Origin: Pelecanus crispus
Taxonomy: Eukaryota; Chordata; Aves; Pelecaniformes; Pelecanidae
Assembly: GCF_030463565.1 (NCBI RefSeq)
Contig: NC_134651.1
Coordinates: forward strand, 12,536,734-12,600,733
Length of the DNA stretch: 64,000 bases
Direction of reading: 5' to 3'
Program-made: the position numbers and the translations under genes
In this document: piece after piece, positions 37,451 to 50,200 of the stretch
Numbering within the stretch: the stretch's first letter is position 1
Layout of the letters: each line of letters starts with the position of its first letter
Notes under the pieces: model-generated
What the model was told of the DNA's origin: nothing
The model's database searches: none
The model's input: only the letters and a program-made list of their open reading frames with translations

Positions 37451-40400
37451 TTTATTTCAAATTACCCATGGTTTCCTTTTATATTATCAATGTGCTAGAA
37501 GTTCACACTACTGGCAGAATACAGGCAATTTAAAATAAAGTATACAATATTCAGACACATTTATATGTAACAGAAATTATGGAATGTATTTACAGACATA
37601 CAGCATGGGATGAAGCTTTAAATCCTTTACTCTATTAATTACACGTTTACACTGTTTTCAGAAATAACAAAATTAGATTGCTTTGTAAAACATCACAATA
37701 TCTATACAAAAGAATTTTTTAGATGTCCAAATTCACCTTAGAAGTCCTCTGTTTCTAAAACATTTTTTTCAAAGAACCATTTATAGTCATAAAAGGGTAA
37801 AAATATCATTTGCCATTGTGTCACTACCAAGAACGCCAGAGGCGTTCTCGGCGCTGTAAAAAGTTGCCTCCGATTTATTTGAAGCGGGCCACCAAGGCCA
37901 GGGCCTTTACGGAAGCCTCCCCCTTCACAAGGGGGAAGACCCAAACCCCGGCTGTTTTGCCCCGACCACCACAACGCCGTCAGGGACTCCCGAGTGCCCG
38001 CGCCGCTCGGTGTCGAGCGCGTAACCTTGCTGAGCCTCGAACGCTGCTCAGCGCCCGCCGTGGTTTGAGGAAGGCTGGCGACACAATGGAGTCAGTGTAC
38101 GAACACCAGCCAGCATGGAACACTCCGATGGATTCCTCCCACGTCCTCCAACACAAATGCCCCAGGGAGGAAAGACAATTGCCTCTTTGCTTTAACACAC
38201 AAAGTAGAATTTTATACATGTTTTCTTTAAAACAGTCTTTTCACGGGATACAACAAAAAATTGCACATAAATACACTGAAAAAATCCCAACCCATTTTGC
38301 AAAACAGAACTGGAGTTGTTTTTGGTGTAATACATTAAATAAACCATATGATGAAACTTCAGGTTTGGAGTTTTGTCCTAAACATCTGGTCAAGATTTAG
38401 TGTTTGCCAGCATGAAAACACAGAATTATACACGTCAAACTAACATGACCACATGAAACTGCCAGAGCGAACCGTTGCTGAGACCAAAGCGAGCGATGCC
38501 GGGGACACAACGCCTGCCCAGCCACGCAGCCACTGCTCTTCACACCAACCCAGCTGCTGTGCGTGCGCACCGCCCGTACAGAAGAGCAGCTGCGTTAACC
38601 AGACACGGTAGGAAATGGCCATTTCTTGCAGTTCAGGCTCAACTCCTCACCCCATTAATTCCTAAAAACTAGCATTAATGAAATGTCAAACTTCCACCAA
38701 CCTGAATACCGCTAAGTTTCATTTTCCCCAAGTGCTGGAAGCTGGCCTGGAGCAAACAACACACCCTCACAATTCCATGAAGGGAACAGTTTTCTTAAAA
38801 CGGGAATATTTAAATAGGCCACAAAGGGTGTACTATTAAAAAGTTAACATGCCCCTGTAACAATACAAATGACCTAATTTTGAAAACTAAGATGAAGTCA
38901 GTGCCCCCCTTTCAAATTATGCGCAGAGACAAACATACAAGAAACACTTGTGGTCTGTACTGCTGGCCACGAGAGGCAGAACCTTCTACCCAGCAAACTA
39001 CAGCAGAGACTTCAGACACTTTTATCCAATCCTTTAAGAGTTACCAACACTCCTTGCAAGCAAAATTAAGCGAAACACAAGACCTACTTCAGGAGGAAAG
39101 TACATCTGTACGGAGCTGCTCTCTTCCTGTGTGTGTTGCAAGTTATTGGCATTCTCATTTCTTGCAGGGCTCAGGGCAACACGCTTACCCAGTATGAAAA
39201 GGTTTCTCTTTTCAGCTGTGCAGTTTTAAATACCCTTCAGGTGTTCTTCCCCACTTGCAATGTGATCAGCCAATGCCAATAAGAAGCAACTGGAATAGTT
39301 ATGTGAAATAAGGGATTCAACAGTCACCACAACAGACCTTGAAAGAAATACATGAAGCATAACAGAGCAGAAGCAAAACTGCAAATCAAAAGGGGAAGAA
39401 TCCGGCTAAGACCAGTCCTTGGAGTGTTCCCATGGCAGGTTTCTTTCAGCAAAAATTACTTTTAGCTAGCTTATTCCCATTTCTTCTCCTTCCTTTATCC
39501 CCATGAAATCCTCTTGGTGTATTCTGCTTCAAATATATCCCCAGATGCAATACCTCCGATGCCTCAAGGTGGTCTCAGACCCCCGGCACCATGTATTAGT
39601 AGCATAACGTTCTGGGACGCTTTAAATTGGCCAAAACCTAACAAAAGAACTGCATGAGTGGAGAACTGGATTTTGCAACATCTTGGGGAGGGGGGGGGGG
39701 GTTGTGGTGTGTGGCATTACTGCAGCTGATCTGGTAGTGAGCTTGGCCTTGTCACTAGGACCAGAGCACACAGAGCTAGTCTTTGTTTTGCTGGTCAACT
39801 TTCCGGCAAAATGCAAAACTTGTTGGCTGCCTCTCCCATTCCTGTATATTGAATTTCCATTTTTATGTTAAGGAAAGAGGAAGGAAGTAACGGTAGTTCT
39901 GTAAAATCAGTGCATCTCTACACAAATTCCAATGATAAAAGGCTTTAGTTATTAAAGCCTTGTTAAACCCACAAATAGAAGCTAACTTTTGCAATATGCA
40001 GTCCACCTCTGGAAATTCAGTAATTGTGTTCTCAAAATGATAAATTTCCTAGCAGCTGGGACAGTCACCAGTGTTGGCATGTCTGCATGGGATGCTTCAG
40101 CCCCTAATAAATGTATTATTTGATAACGGGTTTCTAATGATTAGCATGTCAGGCTGCAATTCGTCACACTGCAGCGAAAATGCATGCATGGTTCTGGATG
40201 ACATCTAGTCATCATTTGACAAAACTACCGAGTAACCAAACACATCCCTACATGACCAGAAGGGGAGGTGAGAGGAGGCAGGAGATCTCCCTCCTGATAT
40301 TGGAAAAATTTCCAGATAAATGTTAAAACCCAAATAGAAGGTGAACCCAGCAATAATGCTCATGTGATTAATACAATTTGAACAGTTCTGGTTTGGTATC

Positions 40401-41088
40401 TTTTACTAAGATGTTTCTTGCAGAGAAAACATGCAGTATTTTTTCCTGGGGCGGGGAGGGGGGGAAATCCACTCTTTTTTTCCCCTTCAAATTTTAAGTA
40501 ATGAGGACATGCCAACACAAGTTACAGCTGCATGAAGTTCGTCCCTGTTATCAAACACTGCAGGTTAAGATTGTGTGTTGCAATTTTATACATATATATA
40601 AAATAGAAACAGCTGTTGTTCTTTGGAGGCAAAGAAACTCCCTTTCTTTGAACCCTGTGGGGAAGGAAAGAAATTTCATTCCCTATGTGCCTACTGCAGC
40701 AACTTTTTTTTTTTTTTTTTTTTTAACAAACGAATTCCCCTAGGAATCGCTTTCCAAACTCTACACCCATGTCTTCATGGTCAGTCTACAAGGTCAGTTT
40801 CTACAGCCAGCTCCAACAGCCAGCCACTGGAATTCCCTGCCCTCCTCCCAGCAAACTCTATTTTTTTTTTTCTTTAAATAAGGGGCAAAAATATTGATAA
40901 TAAAAACGTTATTGGAACCTGTTGTCATCTCCAAAAAAATGGAGAAACAAAGTAAAACATTCCTGTCAGGAATCACGGAAACTCCTTTCCTTAGAACAGA
41001 GCTCTGTGTGTTTGGATGCACTGCATGGGCAGTAAAGTCTTCACGTCCTTCTGCTTAGCCAAGGTAACCCAAAAGGTCCCGGAGGTCT
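37435..41088 (-). other. LRCH3: LRCH3 3' UTR (inferred)
   Basis: The interval runs from the LRCH3 stop codon to the best polyadenylation signal on the minus strand, AATAAA at 37456-37451. The length, about 3.6 kb, is inferred; earlier polyadenylation is possible. It contains a 21-base T-run (40704-40724, so A21 in the mRNA), a 12-base G-run (39690-39701, so C12 in the mRNA) and a CpG-dense patch around 37930-38070. No credible coding frame is present. Confidence 0.55.
37451..37456 (-). terminator. Probable LRCH3 polyadenylation signal
   Basis: The minus strand reads AATAAA followed by an AT-rich stretch. It is the distal signal before the intergenic region and lies tail-to-tail with IQCG, as expected from the known gene order. 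Confidence 0.55.
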
Positions 41089-41217
41089 TTACACAGCAGA
41101 CAAGTGGTGAAGTTGCTGCTGCTTTGGGGGTGCCAGCTCCAGGAGCGCCTGGACAGTCACAGCTACCTGTGTCAAACCCTTCTCTTCTAAAATATGTAGA
41201 GGCAAACATAATTGCTC
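41089..41217 (-). CDS. LRCH3: LRCH3 last coding exon, end of CH domain
   Basis: Acceptor CCCCATTCAG precedes [20 protein letters not shown] and a segment ending [14 protein letters not shown] and TAA. It is 42 codons plus stop, joined in phase 0. Confidence 0.97.
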   Translation of the reverse strand, partial: EQLCLPLHILEEKGLTQVAVTVQALLELAPPKQQQLHHLSAV

Positions 41218-44200
41218 CTGAATGGGGAACAAAACAAAGACAAAAACAAAATGGATGAAAAACACTCAACTGAAAAGAAAAAAAATTAAGCAAAAGGTGA
41301 CTGAAATATGAAATGTTATGGACAGCTAGCACACACATGGGTATGAAATGAAATTTCTGCTTGTGACTAAAGAACTGTGAACATGACTACTCAAAGGAGG
41401 AGGCCTTGGGGTAATCCTTGCGTTTATTTGTTAGAAAATTGTACAAATAAGAATCTGAAAAAGGACCGTGGGAGGACTGGGGAATAGCATATTGTCCTCT
41501 CTCTCTGCCCACACTGAAGTGGCATCAGTTTACGAAACCAAAAGTAGATGAACTTAAGGTGGGGGAAAGCTTTGATTCAACAAGATGACCTTGCTACAAC
41601 ACACAGTAGGAAAGGAACCATGGCTTCCTTTCCAACAGACAACTGCCTTTTTGAGGGAATCCTCATGTAGCAAGCCTGTTTAGCTATCAAACGTGAGGAA
41701 AGACCTGGTTTAAAGCAGAGAATGAAATACTAGTACGTGTCGTGTAAACACTGTGCAACAAGTCTAAGAGGCCATGTCATACTTAAAAGCAATTCTCACG
41801 AGACACACTGCCCATCTGAAGTCCTTCTGTCTGTCTGTATGTGCTGATCTCTATCTTTCCAAAAATTCCTTGGAAGGCATGGAAAAGCAGAAAGCACAAG
41901 TTGTTTTATGGAAGAAAAAGAAAAAAAAAAAAAGACTGGCTTCTATGTATGACTGAAATAACCTTGATCATAAATGTGGAAAATGCCATTTCTCCTGTTC
42001 AAGGCAATGAGAAATCGACAGTATACTTATAGGCAAATATCCATCCTATGTTATGTGTGAGTCACTGCCACTTATTTCTCTTCCAGAAGCACACCCGCTT
42101 AGCAGGTTACCTCCAAAATCATCCTACGGAATAAGAGTAATACGCAAAATGCAAAAAGAGGTTTCAAAGTGTTTATTAATAATTGTCCTATTCTCAGTCT
42201 AAGATGGATTTAAAGCCTCATCCTATGTAAGTCCTTGGCACACCCTGGCCATCCTCATTCCGCAACAGTCAGGATACATGTCCAACAGTTCTCTGTATCT
42301 GTAGAAAATAACCAAAGTGTGTCCTTCCTATAGAGCTACAGAGATTATTTTTCACATGTTATTTCCACAGCAACCTGCATTTCTCCACTCTTTGAATCTT
42401 TACTTGATTTTTGATGTTAACCGAATCCTTCAGCATTAACAGTGGCAGCCAACACTCCTCCCGCAAAGCTCAGAGCGGAGAGAAAACAAATGAACCCAGA
42501 CTGAAATTCTTACAGTAAGCCATATGATCAGGCTGAAATACATTTTTTTTCCAGCAAATTTATGTTATTTTGAAAAAAGTGTGCTTTTTGAGAAAATACT
42601 TGTAAACTTGAGCAAATATGCCTTATCTTTTTTCTTACATATGCAAATAGATAAGGGGAAAAGCTTTGGAATGACTCCATACCACAGACAGTCACAACAA
42701 ACAGAATTTAAAAACTGGAAGGCACCGTTAGTGTAAAACCCCTTGCAGCTTTTATCACAGTGTTCATTAGAAGTTAAGAAACATAGGAACTGAGTTCATT
42801 TTAGTTCATACCAGTAATCAGTGCAAAAATAGCTTATTTAAAAATAAAACAATCTCCCCCGTCAAAGGTCCCTTCTTTCCTCCAAAATGTTTTGCTTGGA
42901 CTGACCACTTTGTGTGATTTGGAAAGAGGACATCAACTCCTCTACTTGCTCCTTTGTTACATACTCACTTTATGTTACAAGAGCTTGTGAGATCCATGTA
43001 CACATAACACATTTTTACTGGTAGCGACCACATTTGCGACTAAACTCCTGTGTATCTTAAACTGTGCTTCAGAGTTGTTGCCAGGTTAATGTCGGAATGC
43101 TAACACCACTTAAACTGGGCTTACAAGCCATTTACTGTATTTTCAGATATAACAGAAATTTGTTGAAAACACATTTGTAACAGCCATTTTACTTAACACT
43201 TACCTGTCACTGGTCTCTTAGCAGAGTTCCCTGAATGGATCTACACTCTGAGGAGACATGGTCTTTTACACATCACATGGGGAGTGCCCTGAAGTTCTGA
43301 GGTGTCCCTGAGACATTAAAGCATTAAAGCACCAGGATGCTTTTCCTGGGGAGGAAAAAGCTTTGAAGCTTTACGGAAGACTACCTGAGTTTTGTAAAAC
43401 AGTGAAGAGCAATCATACAGCCGGGACTTACATTTCTGCAACTTATGATACAAAGGTTTCTGAAAATGACAGGGTAAGAGGAAGAAGGGAATAAGCATGA
43501 AACAAGCACGGGTTGGGGTGCCCACAATCAAGTGGCAACTCAAGAAGTTTTTGCTAAGTTTTATCCAGAGCACAGTAAAGTGTTATGACATTCTGTGGCA
43601 TCTGACAGAATCTTAAAGATTTTTCCTTCTGTGCCAGAAAATGTTTCTCTCAAAGATGTTCAAGAGCTCAATTTTCTGAAAATTTCCTGCTTGATCTGTT
43701 ATGAAGCTCAAGTAGCTCAGGATTCACTGACAATTATTTTAAAAAAACTGACTCAAAGTAATACACCAGAGTCTACAAATATGAGAAATCAAATGCTCTC
43801 ACAAGCAGGATAAGGGACGGGAGGTAAGGAGAAAAGATATCAGTAACAAAGTCCTGTGGACAAAACTTACCAGACCATGTCTCCTAAGACTGTGAGATCT
43901 AATCAAGAACACTGATGTTGAAAAAAATACTTTGCATTCTTTAACATTTTTCATCAGATAATCCTGAAGGAATTTACCAAAGTGGGTGCAATTCCCATTA
44001 TACAGATGGGGAAACTGAGGCACAAACTGACAATGCAGTTTTCCCAGTACTACATCACTTGTCATCAGACTATAGCATGCACCCTAACCTCAGTCCCTTG
44101 CTCTAGCCCCACAGACAGCACTTCCTCCCTTGTAAAAACATTTTATCTGCTAAATATGACACAGCAAATACAGATGTGAATTATGTCACAGATGGTCGTG

Positions 44201-47200
44201 TGGGTGCACCAATGTGTACACAGAGGTACTTGTCACCTCTGTCCCATCAGTGGGAAAGCAAGCACTTCATACACACAGTCTTGACAAAAACCAAAACCCT
44301 TTCCCAAGCACCGGAGCGATGGAGGGAGGAAGCAGCAACACTACCCCTCAGCTAGAGAAAAAAGACCCAGCGATAGAACATACAGAGTGTTAGCATTAGA
44401 GTACAGTAAAACACCACAAAGCCCCAGAGCTGAATGGAAAGGGAGACAAGACTGGATTCTTCTGAATCTGTCCCCAGGGAAAGAAGAGTCTCAACTGTTC
44501 TTTTAACGCTGAGGTTTAGCTGAAGAATGTCAGAAGGGGAACAAAGATTGTCCTGTCCAGAGTGTGTGAGCAGGAAGGGAAAACAGACAGAAAAAAAAGG
44601 TCAGTCAGTTAGCCATAGCAACATCCATGAAGCAGTCAGTCATCAGACATCTCAGATATAACCTACATGTTCAAGAATCGTATCACAGCTAGTTAATTCT
44701 CACAAAGGAATCTGCAAGACTCCCATTGCAAAGAACTCACTTAATGCAAATACTTAGTGTTCAATGAGGTGCCTGTCACCTGTACAGCTTAAACATGTAA
44801 CTATTCTTTGTTGTTAAAAACATAGTAGTTTACACATGCCTTAGTGAAAACCATTTTTCCTCAGGGGAAACGAAGAGGCTACAGGTTTCTGAGATGCTGT
44901 TGGCACTGAGTACTCACCAAAGCTAAGTCTCCACATGTATCTTAGTTAATGAAAGCAGTAGGGCACGGGATTATTTATGTGTAACCAATGCTTGAATGCA
45001 GTATCCTGCAGAAATATCTATTACTAATGAGAGTTTAAGTGTCCTGTAACTATTCCCACTATGTATCTTCTCCTGCCCTTTCACACAGGTAACTGCTGTA
45101 AATCAGTGAAATCTAGATGCGCATATCGATCTGTTCAACTGTCGGTTGCTTTTGATGCAAGGGCTTTAACTAGCAAAGTCCTACAGAAATAGCTGCTCCA
45201 CTGTGGTGCCTGTAATTAGCATTTTCTACACGTAGCCCTCCTCTTAGAAGGTAAGTATTTCTACATAGATCCATACTTTCAGAAAGTCTTTTATTTTTGT
45301 AATTAGAATTTAAATGAAAGGAAATACCTGCAGGCATCTTTTCCAGAAAAATATACTAGGCTGCCACGCCATTCTTGCATACAGGTATCTTATGTTCACA
45401 TCTCAGTAGGTATGTAAATGTAGACACGTGAGAGCAACTTTAGAGTTCAGGGCGGGGGTATTTCAGTACATTTCCCCAAGGACACTCTCCTTGAACTCTT
45501 TCACATTAAAGCAAGAAATATGAGAAAAACAGGAGGGTCCTAGACAGTAGGTGTAGCAGGTATAGCAGACTGGGTCTATAGGGGACTTTTTTCTTGAGTG
45601 GCTTTTTTGTTTGTTTGTTTTAAAATGTGGGTCATTTCAGTGATCTGCTCTGTACTGCAACCCCATAAAAATTGCATCTTCATATTTGAGGGAGCTATAA
45701 ATAAGGAAGCTGGGATGGAATTGAACTATTTTGCCCCAGATGAATTTATATTGTGCAGTTGTGCTGGGAGTAAAAGTCTGAAGTTTCTTAGGGGACCAAA
45801 ACAGCGCAGGATCTCAAAGTACTAACGATTACTTACAACTCCCTACGACTCGATTCCAACACGATTCACTACTGAGTCATGTGAAATTGCCAGGCAGCTC
45901 AGTAAATATGCTACCCTAAAATCCCAATGGCTCAAATGCCTGCAAGTGAAGCTATCTGAAAATACTGCACGACTGACTTGAGAACATTACTTTTAGAAAT
46001 AGCTGGGAAATGAGTCACTGGGTCTACTTTTCCCTTTCACAAAAGAAAGAAAACGGCACCTACAACAGAAACACTAATGCTTAGCAGTATAAGAAACCAA
46101 ATCAATTAATGCACTAGAAAAAAAATTAGGAAAAACATGACATATCAAAACTATTTGTACTGAGACAGCTGGTGAATAAGACAAAGTGGAAAGAACAGGA
46201 CAGCATAAAACAAAATAAGTGGACTCGGATTATTTTATATGTTCCCACCTCCTAGCTCTTCCAAGTTTCAGAAGAGGACAAGGAATACCAGAAGGTAGAC
46301 TTCTATGATTGGTACATAACATAATCTATGCAAAGATAGCTACCATCAGAGAAAGGCCAATAATGCTGTGACTTGTTGGCAAGACAGTAAAGACGTTCAC
46401 TAAGAGAATTATTCTGAAGGAACATGAAAAGCTTTGGGATAAAAATAACACATGCAAAATGTCATCCAAATTTTATCCCACTTTTAAGCTGTCAAATATC
46501 TAATCTTGAGAAAATGTAATTGTTTTTATAGAAATAGCTTGCAATTCTACAGGCAGACTTGAACTGCACCAGCTATTATGCATTTGAGGCACAGCAGTAA
46601 GTGAATCGGACCTCTGATCAACTGTATCTGACTTCATTTTGCTCTGGAAGACAATGCAAGTTAAGTCTGATCTATATTGCAAGACATAGCTTATACCTGA
46701 ACTGTCTAAACTTTTAATCAATTTTGTTTTCATCAAATCTTTCAAAGAAGGTTTTATTTTCTGAAGCATCATACAAAACTGCACCCAAAACATTATATCA
46801 GGATAGTAGAAATACGTACCTGAGGCACTCCAATCCTTCTGCAAGCTTCCAAGAAATTCTCCACATTTCGTCTGCATTTTGCCATTGTAAGTTTAGGCTG
46901 CAAAGAAGTAAAGGAGGCAGGCATAGTGTTCTTAATTGGCAGGATTTTAAAAGACCTTTATTTTTTATTTAAATAAAACTCTTAATAAATATCTTTGCCA
47001 AAAACATACTGCACTGACATAAGCTTGTCTAATTCAAAGCAGGCTCTGTTGCAGTTTGCGTTTCTTTAGAAAATCAAGCCCAAATTTCAAAGCTATTTTG
47101 TGAAAAGCTAATTTATGAATCCTGGATGTTTTTAAAAAAAGACAATTCTAAGCTGTGCAATATTTATATACAAGGTGTTATATAAAACTGGCTAACACTT

Positions 47201-50200
47201 TTAGTGACCACAGTATGATAATTTAAAAAATGTATTTTGAATGAAACACACATGCATGGCTTCCATGATGTGATTTCAGAGCAATTTGATGATATGAAGC
47301 AATATGGAGTCTGTTCTGGATTACTACAATACAAAAATATATATATATCAAACCATATATCAATTAACAAACAGATAAAAAAAAGCAGGCTAGATGAAAC
47401 CAGAAAATAATGGAAGAAAACTGGAATTGTAGCTTGCTGCTTGTAAGCCTCTTGTAGATGTGTTTGATGTAGCTGTTTGAATTGCACTCACTGGCATTTT
47501 TTCAAGGAAACTTTTTTTCAAGGAAGCTTTTTTCTACAGTTAGCATTCACACCTCTACACAGACATAGCATGGCACAGGCTCTGTCTTGTTTCTATTCTT
47601 GAAGCTTATTCTTTTCTGGTTAGAGACACAAGCTTCCTGCTCCTTTGAAAAAGCTACTCACAGTCTACATAGCAGCAGGCAGCGGCCTCTGCGGGTTCAA
47701 TGCTTTTCCGTAAGCGGTGGGGTTTCTGCTCTGTCCCCTCAATATGCTGTATTTCCCCACCAAGAAAGCAGGTTAAAGGCTAGTGCTGACTTCTTTTTCC
47801 CGAAGGACGAAGGGAATACAAAGATCACATTGTGACTGAGGAATGACATGATGCCTCTTCTGCTCCTGGAGCTGTGCAGCTAAAGGCTCCCTCTTCCTTG
47901 GGATTTATATGACAAAGCCATAATTTAATTCCTAACACAGAATATTCAACAGCACATAAAACCAGGCCATTGAAAAGATATTCTCAATGACGCAAGTCTT
48001 CTGAATAGCGGCTGCATGCCCTTTCTCTTAATGATTCCACAATCTGCCTAAAATGTTGGTGTGTCCAGTTCAATCGTTCTCAAAATAATGAAGACATCTG
48101 CTTGTTCACATTAAGTCCAAGGGAAAGGAACCACAATGATATAGTAGGCAGCTCTGTAAGTGCCAGTTCAAATTCCAACCAACGCAAAGACTGACTCCAA
48201 AATAAGGAAAAGCAAACACAACATGCATGTTTCAACAACTTCCCTCAGGAACAATCTTAATTTTTTTTTTTCCTTATTCATACAACTTAAAGGTGCCTAA
48301 CAAGCAATCTGCCTCTCCATGCTACTTTTTATGTAGCTGACCCTAAATATTTTCACAGAACTTTCTGACTTCCACAAATACAGATTAGGCAAATAATCTG
48401 TCATTATTTCACAGTTCTTGACCTTTCTTTAATTCTGTGCTTTCCCTACATGATACACAGTAACGCACCCAGAAATACAGGATCTTCATTGCTTTCCAGA
48501 AATACTGCAGTTAGGCACGGTAAGAAAAAAACCTTCAGAAATTTTCAAACTTCTCTATGCGCTTCCTTCCTTGCTCTCAATAGTCGCCAGATACACCACC
48601 TTTTCTCCTGTTATCACAAAGGTATGACTGGATTTGTTTTGTTCCAGGAGATACTGTTCTCCAAGTAGCTCGAGTGTGCTCTGTTAAAATTCCTAAGCAG
48701 AGGAATTTGTAGTGCTGTGAAGTGGACACAGGAATCAACTTGGCTCTCTGCCTGTTTTCACTGTTTTGTGTAGTGGGATCCTAAACACTGTAGAGAATGT
48801 TGCATTTTCCTACTATCTGTTTTCCTGAACTTCTCGGACCTTGTGATCTTTTGAAATATCCTATTTCAGTTTTCATGCTGAACTGTCTCTTATTTCACTA
48901 GTTTTCATGTTAACATAGAGAGGACTTGAAAATGTTAACATTTTCTTACAATCTGTGTTAGAAGTAACTTCATTTAAGTGAAACAACCCCAAATATAATT
49001 TCTTTTAATGAAGCTACAGACCTTTTTTTTGACAGAACAGATGGTTATTTTTTTGTCACGTACATTCACAGAGGAGAATGCTAAATTTCGCATTTGTCTG
49101 GATTACAGAACTTTATTGGATGTTATTTTGGACACCTATGTAAATACTATCATTATTACATACTTACAACAGCAGGTGAGGGGACATGAATGCTGGGGAC
49201 AGATCGGGGACGCACATGATTAGCTAAATGGCACAGAACAACACCATCGGTGAGAGCTGCTCCAAGATCACTGGGCAACGACACTTTCAACCGTGATTCT
49301 ATATTCTGTAGAAAAATGAACATTGACACACAAAAAGTAAAAGCTGGTTTCCTCCAACTGTTTCATTCTGCAGAACATTTTATAAGAGGCAGAAGCGCTT
49401 CCATTACAACTCTCTGTCCACCCTTGTGGCACTTCTAAACAGCTTTCTGAGTAACACCAAGGAAGGCTCTGCGTGCTACTGTGGCCCAGAGCTGACCACA
49501 ATCTGGGAGCAGTTAAGTCTAATAATTAACAGTTTTCATTGTACAGCACAGGGGACCAATACAACCATTATTAAAAAAGTAATGGAAATCAGGGTCTAAG
49601 AACAGTATTCCTAATCCTACGTATTCTCAGAGAATGGTTCTGCCAAGGGAAGTGAAAATAATCGTCTTTTGTGGGTTGGAGTACAACATAGTTACCAAAA
49701 CTCATGATAATGTTTTTCCCTGTAAAGATAAACCCAAACTACTTGGCACAAATAGTTTTAAAGAAGCGAGGTAGTTAGATTTATATAAGTGATTGAATAA
49801 AATTTCAATTCAGGCTTTTAATCTTATTTCAAATGCTGTGTGAATTTCACCAAGTTGTTACGCTGTATCTAAATTTTTTGAAGTATAAAAAAATTATTTA
49901 AGTTTACTTGGGAAGCAGAACAAGAGACAGACTACAAATAAAGCATGCTGAGATAACAGACGAGAGGATCTGCAAACAGCACCAAGTTTTGTTTTATTTA
50001 AGATAACCTTCTCCTTTTAAGAAAAGGAGATTGTCTTTACTTTAAAATTTACAAAGAGAAGGAACTCTCTCTGTCCATCTGGGATGCTTATGGCTTTTAA
50101 AATCAGCTTCAACAAGTAGGAATTCTTATTTCTTGAGAAAGCTCAAACAATTAATTAGAGCACCTCAAGGAATCCCTTCACGCTCTCCAGAAACAAGTCT

